Shown here: positions 60,131 through 64,000 of the stretch, piece after piece
Numbering within the stretch: the first letter of the stretch is position 1
Layout of the letters: each line of letters starts with the position of its first letter
Assembly: GCA_030760725.1 (NCBI GenBank)
Contig: JASWHV010000008.1
Location: 28,988,720-29,052,719 of the forward strand
Reading direction: 5' to 3'
DNA: 64,000 nt
Source of the DNA: Neostapfia colusana
Taxonomy: Eukaryota > Streptophyta > Magnoliopsida > Poales > Poaceae
Made by a program: the position numbers and the translations under genes
Notes under the pieces: model-generated
The model's database searches: none
What the model saw: only the letters and a program-made list of their open reading frames with translations
What the model was told of the DNA's origin: nothing

Positions 60131-60903
60131 TGCAATGGTTCTGCTTTTAACTTGCAATGTTTCGAACATGCTTTACTCTTATGGAAAGTTTGCTTAGTAT
60201 TATTTTACTAAGTTTTTGGTGTGTTTTGGTGGTTATGGCTGATATCATTTTGCTATGGTTTACGACATGCTTATGTGAGGTGCTCACGTAAGATGTTGTA
60301 GTTTCAAAACTAACGAGAGTCAAGTCGAGGACTTGTGCTCGGAAGTATTGGTTGTTTATTCAGGTGCAGGTGTTGCTTGAGTTCAAGACATGGCTGGTGA
60401 CGGGATCCATTGAACTAGTCTTAGGGAGAAGATGAGGTTCAACAACCAAGTTCAAGAGGAATTGTGGTTGAGTTGATCGGGAGGTTGCGCGGTATGTTTG
60501 AATCAAGAACAATGCATATGAAGGTATCTTGGACGTCGTTGGAAGATGTTTGCACGTGTGCAAGGAGTGCATGGACGTGGCTGCATGGTTCCAAGGCGTG
60601 ATGAAGAGATGTGGACGTAAAGAATTGGTCGGAAAGGTCCAACCGACTAGGTTATGGACTCAGGCTGCGGCTGAGTCGTGTTTGACTCAAATATGGAAAG
60701 TTTTGAGTTGGTTATGATAGGATTTCGTGTGGGTCACGAATTTGAGTTGTTTTAGGAATGTTTGGAATGTTCCTAAGGTGTTTGGAAGTCTTAAGATTGC
60801 TTCTATCTTCGTATAGAAGAGTCTTGAGCAGTATTGGAAAGTTACAGTTTGAATCCAAGTAGGAGTAGGAGTCCTAGTTTGAATTGGGTTGGCCTTAGTG
60901 ATG

Positions 60904-60913
60904 GTTATATAAG
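60904..60913 (+). promoter_or_regulatory. Element E LTR TATA box
   Basis: TTATATAAGC, giving a predicted start near 60940. Confidence 0.55.
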
Positions 60914-61514
60914 CAAGAGAGGCCAAGGCTCGTGTGTGCACGACTTTGGGGCTGTTCCTCTTGTGTTTTTATAAATAAAATTCGTATTCTAAAGAAACTT
61001 TTATGCCTTGTTCGTCCGACTTGTTTCAGACAAGTTTTTCTCGTCGAGTTTCTGTTCAGCGCTACCTTGCTTCGGTGGTTTTATCATAACTCGAGTTTTA
61101 CAGATCTAATTGATGTGATTCTTTTTGGTTTGTCTTCACAACTTGATTATCTATCATCTATGAAAATTTCACGGTCATTGAATTTGTGGTTTCTGATCTA
61201 CACGAGTTTCTTTGCAGTATTCCAGAACTGTTTTTCTCGCGTAGGACAGATTGACTTTTGTTCGATCTTTCGATCGTAACTTGAGTTTCTCTCAACGGAT
61301 TTTCATGATTCTTGTTGTGACGTCTTCGTGAATTGATTCTCTACAATCTATACTAGTTTTTTCACAGTTGAACACGTTTATATTAGTCGCACACACGGTT
61401 TCTTTAACAGATCGGTTTTCTACTGAGGGGTATTTTGTTGCTTCCGCTGAAAAGTTTTTAATCTACCATTGACCCCCCTCTGGTAGCTTTACACGTGTAC
61501 TTCGATCCTACAAT

Positions 61515-61527
61515 TGGTATCAGAGCC
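61515..61527 (+). other. Element E primer-binding site (tRNA-Met type)
   Basis: TGGTATCAGAGCC, two bases after the LTR end. Confidence 0.92.
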
Positions 61528-61573
61528 AGGTTGCTCTAGTATTTGTGATTTGCACATGTTTTGACTAATCATC

Positions 61574-62065
61574 TTGGAGAAATACTCCGTCAAACCTTGT
61601 GTCTTTAGTGGTATTGATTTTCAGGTTTGGAAGGCATGCATGGAAGCTTTCATCCAGGCGCAAGGCTTTGCAATATGGGAAAAGGTGTACAAGCCTTACG
61701 ATGTGCCTTCAAACGATCAAGTCACGGCTACAAATATGAGAGATGTCGACAACAACAACAAGGCTCGGAACTTGATCATACAAGGACTAACTCAGAGCGA
61801 CTTCGACCGCGTTGCACACCTCCGATCAGCGTACGATGTGTGGAGAGCACTTTGTGACTACCACGAAGGATCCAACACGATCAAGGAGGTAAGACAGGAT
61901 ATTTTCAAGAAAGAATACATGCACTTTGAGATGCAACCCGGTGAGTCCATTGATGACCTCTTTGCTCGCTTTAATAAAATTCTCAGCAACTTGTGTAGCG
62001 TCAATGTTAACTTTTCAGATGCTGAAAATGCTAGGCAATTACTAAGTGCATTAGACATGTCAATG
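61574..62065 (+). pseudogene. Element E Gag N-terminal part (Ty1/copia), truncated
   Basis: The frame starts at a TTG where an ATG would be expected and reads FSGIDFQVWKACMEAFIQA, ALCDYHEGSNTIKEVRQ and FARFNKILSNLC, a copia gag (UBN2-type) domain. At about 62066 the sequence changes to LTR I. The remaining gag, including any zinc knuckle, and pol are absent. Confidence 0.82.
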
Positions 62066-64000
62066 ACACTGGTGCTAGTGGTTTGGGTTGGGTTTAAACA
62101 CTATGATCAAATGTTGAGTGCTTCTCCCACTTAAGTGTTGATCCCCTTAAGAGGTTACACATAACAGTGGTGATCCAGAGCTCCAATGGAGCTGAAAATT
62201 TTCATGTGAGTTCCTTATCACAAGAAAGTTATCTGGACCAAAAATTAGCACTTTTCATTGAGTGGTTTATTCAGAACAATTTTCTAAGCAATTAAGCAAA
62301 GAAGAATTTATTCTGAGGTGACCCTTATGTTCATGTCAAACTCAGTGAACCAGAATTTAAATTATAGTTCATAGATCTTGCATGAATTTTCCTATAATTA
62401 TTTGAGCTAAGAATTGCCCAGAACTGAATTTACAAGTTTTGGGAAATTCTCTGAAAATGTCTCTGTATTCAATTGAACACAGCAACTTACAATCTGAATT
62501 ACCCTGAACAAATCAACTCCAAATGAGCTGAAACTTTTACAGGAGTCTAATAACACCCTAAAGAATATTCTGGCAAAATTTGAGGCTTTTTGGGTAAACC
62601 AAACTCCCTCTAAAATTCTTTTGTTGAAAAGATTTAGAGAATTTTCCAGAATTAACTAAAGACTTCCATACAAATTGGGTTGCATATTTGGATAGATTTT
62701 GTCAATCGGAATCTAACACAATTTGAATCACTAAATTTGGAGGTTCCTAGCAAAAGTTATGCTCTTCTAAAGTTTGGGGAAAACCTGGAATTTGAATAAA
62801 TCCGGGAAAAAGTTTAAACTCACGGTGGGACCAGGGGACACGTGTTTGTTGCCGGGAGGGTGCCACACGGGGTCACAGGATTGTTTCCTGTGCTGTCACA
62901 GTCGATCCGGCGCCACAGAGTATCCAGCTCCTCTATCCCGAGTCAATGACACGCGGGCCCGGTGAGGTCGTCTTCAACCTCCCGCTTCCACGCGCCATAC
63001 CGTCGGGGTTCGCCGGAGACCCTCTGAAATCGGTCGCCCAGCCATCTCAACTGCTCAAACTCGCCGCTAGCCCCTAAAACAACGTGAGGAATACGTTGGT
63101 GTGGTTTTCCCGAGCTAGCAGGGCCCCCAAACTAGCCCGCGACGGCACAACGGCTCGGATGAAGTCCGGCGACGTCACCCCGATGCCCTAAGCCTTCCAA
63201 GCTTCGGTTTCCAAGATCTAGAGCACCGGCGGACGCTAGGGAACATCGACATGGGAATGAAACAGCTCAGAAACGGCTCTAAATTAGGGTTCACCGTGTG
63301 CCCGACGTGTTCTACCAAAACTGCCGCCGGCAAGATTGAAATTGCGCCGTGCACAGTGTGTTTCTAGCTAGGTTTCAAAAGGGAAGTGGTTGCTAAGCAA
63401 GTCTACGTCCCGTGTGTCCAATTTGCAACACTCAAAACGACTATAACGTGAGAATTTTACGAATTCATACCAGCGGGTCCGATTGCACCGGCCGGAGTGG
63501 AATCCTGAAATTCGTCGGCGAGAGGCGAAGACACGCGCTGTGCTTCGGATGGAAGCGCAGGGAACTCTTGCGCGTCCAGGGGTCCTCTTGCTTGGTCGTG
63601 AAAATTGCTCTGGGGAGCTGGCCACGGGAACACCTCGTCGCCGTGGTGTTCAGCCACCGCGGGAACGTGGTGTTCTCGGTGTAGAGGCCACGAACACACT
63701 TGGTGATGGCTCGAGGATGTCGTGGGGAGGATTGTGGTGTTGTTTGGCTGATCAGCTGAGGCTCGCACGCTAGCTAGGCGGTGGCCAAGCGATTTGTTCG
63801 AGCGTCGGCCGCTCGGTTCTGTTTCTCGCGCGAAGAGCAGAACAGGGCCGAGGCTTCGGTGATGAGGCAAAAGGAAGCACGGGAGAAGGTATAAGACGGC
63901 CGGGCGGCTCTCCAGCGCGACGGGGATCAACAGGAGGTGGCTGCCGGCTGCCCTCGGTGTCACTCGCAGAGGAGTCGGCTCTGTCCGAGTTACTTCGCGT
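62066..64000 (-). repeat. I: fragment of a B-like LTR, continuing past the window
   Basis: From an 'aatgacac' junction onward it is similar, at clearly lower identity than B's own two LTRs, to element B LTR sequence from about 41929 upward (shared blocks: 'gctagtggtttgggtt', 'gatccagagctccaatgg', 'actgaatttccaagttttgg'-like). A GC-rich part from about 62820 corresponds to B's GC-rich promoter-proximal segment. The first 1.6 kb (the U5 end) of a B-type LTR is missing at the junction with E. Confidence 0.7.

Larger units (their letters stand above)
59832..61512 (+). repeat. Element E 5' LTR (1681 bp)
   Basis: Bounded by element D integrase sequence on the left and the PBS on the right. U3 carries GGTCCGAC-type repeats at 59905-60130 and a TATA box at 60904-60913. 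No partner LTR is in the window, so the boundaries rest on TG/CA ends and context. Confidence 0.78.
59832..62065 (+). mobile_element. Element E: Ty1/copia retrotransposon (5' part), inserted in element D
   Basis: 5' LTR 59832-61512 (TGTGAGACC ... CCTACA), tRNA-Met-type PBS, then a copia Gag start that breaks off at about 62066, where a B-like LTR fragment begins. The rest is missing, so E was truncated by a later rearrangement. Confidence 0.8.

Noticed and set aside
60529..61279. ORFs in the copia E LTR
   Set aside because: Non-coding LTR with no domain; frames span the predicted promoter and leader.
63368..63963. 168-codon minus-strand ORF at the right edge
   Set aside because: Within the GC-rich part of LTR fragment I; overlapping ORFs on both strands and no domain.
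1..64000. CRISPR arrays, rRNA or tRNA genes
   Set aside because: Tandem arrays found are LTR or leader repeats without spacer structure. No tRNA or rRNA sequence was recognised; tRNA-like matches are only primer-binding sites.

Overview
This window is grass (Poaceae) nuclear DNA, and nearly all of it is transposable elements. It holds one clear host gene: a GC-rich, two-exon UDP-glycosyltransferase (13836-15273, + strand). The grass assignment is an inference from the GC-biased gene next to AT-rich intergenic DNA, the abundance of Tekay-like chromovirus Ty3/gypsy elements with very long LTRs, and the CACTA and copia relics. No bacterial, organellar or viral genome features were seen, and no tRNA, rRNA or CRISPR.

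Layout. (1) 1-9733: element A, a Tekay-like Ty3/gypsy element on the minus strand, cut by the left window edge (partial 3' LTR 1-490, broken pol, intact gag, an extra ORF0, a 3.43-kb 5' LTR). It appears to have inserted into an older LTR, F (9734-12503). (2) 12731-13538: a non-autonomous CACTA transposon with 3-bp target duplications, about 300 bp upstream of the UGT start codon. (3) 13836-15273: the UGT gene, which needs a GC-AG intron. (4) about 15668-18240: a decayed Ty1/copia element H (LTR, repetitive leader, broken gag). (5) 18724-26643: element G, a decayed Tat-like gypsy element on the minus strand.

(6) From 26644 to the right edge is a nested stack. Element D (+ strand, Tekay-like) inserted 22 bp inside the 5' LTR of G. 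Element C (minus strand, 32932-58249) inserted into D's reverse transcriptase region, with a visible 5-bp target duplication CTCAA. Element B (minus strand, 39192-54455) inserted into C's gag; it carries a nearly intact gag-pol and a duplicated LTR-leader segment. A copia element E (59832 on, + strand) inserted into D's integrase, and a fragment of a B-like LTR (I) follows from about 62066 to the end.

Most interesting signal. Elements A, B, C and D all have a splice-acceptor-like sequence ending at, or 1 nt before, the gag ATG, and a plausible splice donor inside the LTR downstream of the predicted promoter. This suggests a large leader intron containing most of U5, the primer-binding site and (in A and D) ORF0. 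A, C and D also share a perfect 12-bp palindrome inside that putative intron, with paired changes between elements (CTGTCATGACAG versus CTATCATGATAG). That is where an RNA signal restricted to the full-length genome would lie. This is inference and needs RNA data. Other notable signals are a minisatellite seeded by primer-binding-site-like units where C lacks ORF0, templated filler at a deletion in an LTR of B, and a 36-bp in-frame duplication exactly at the B/C breakpoint.
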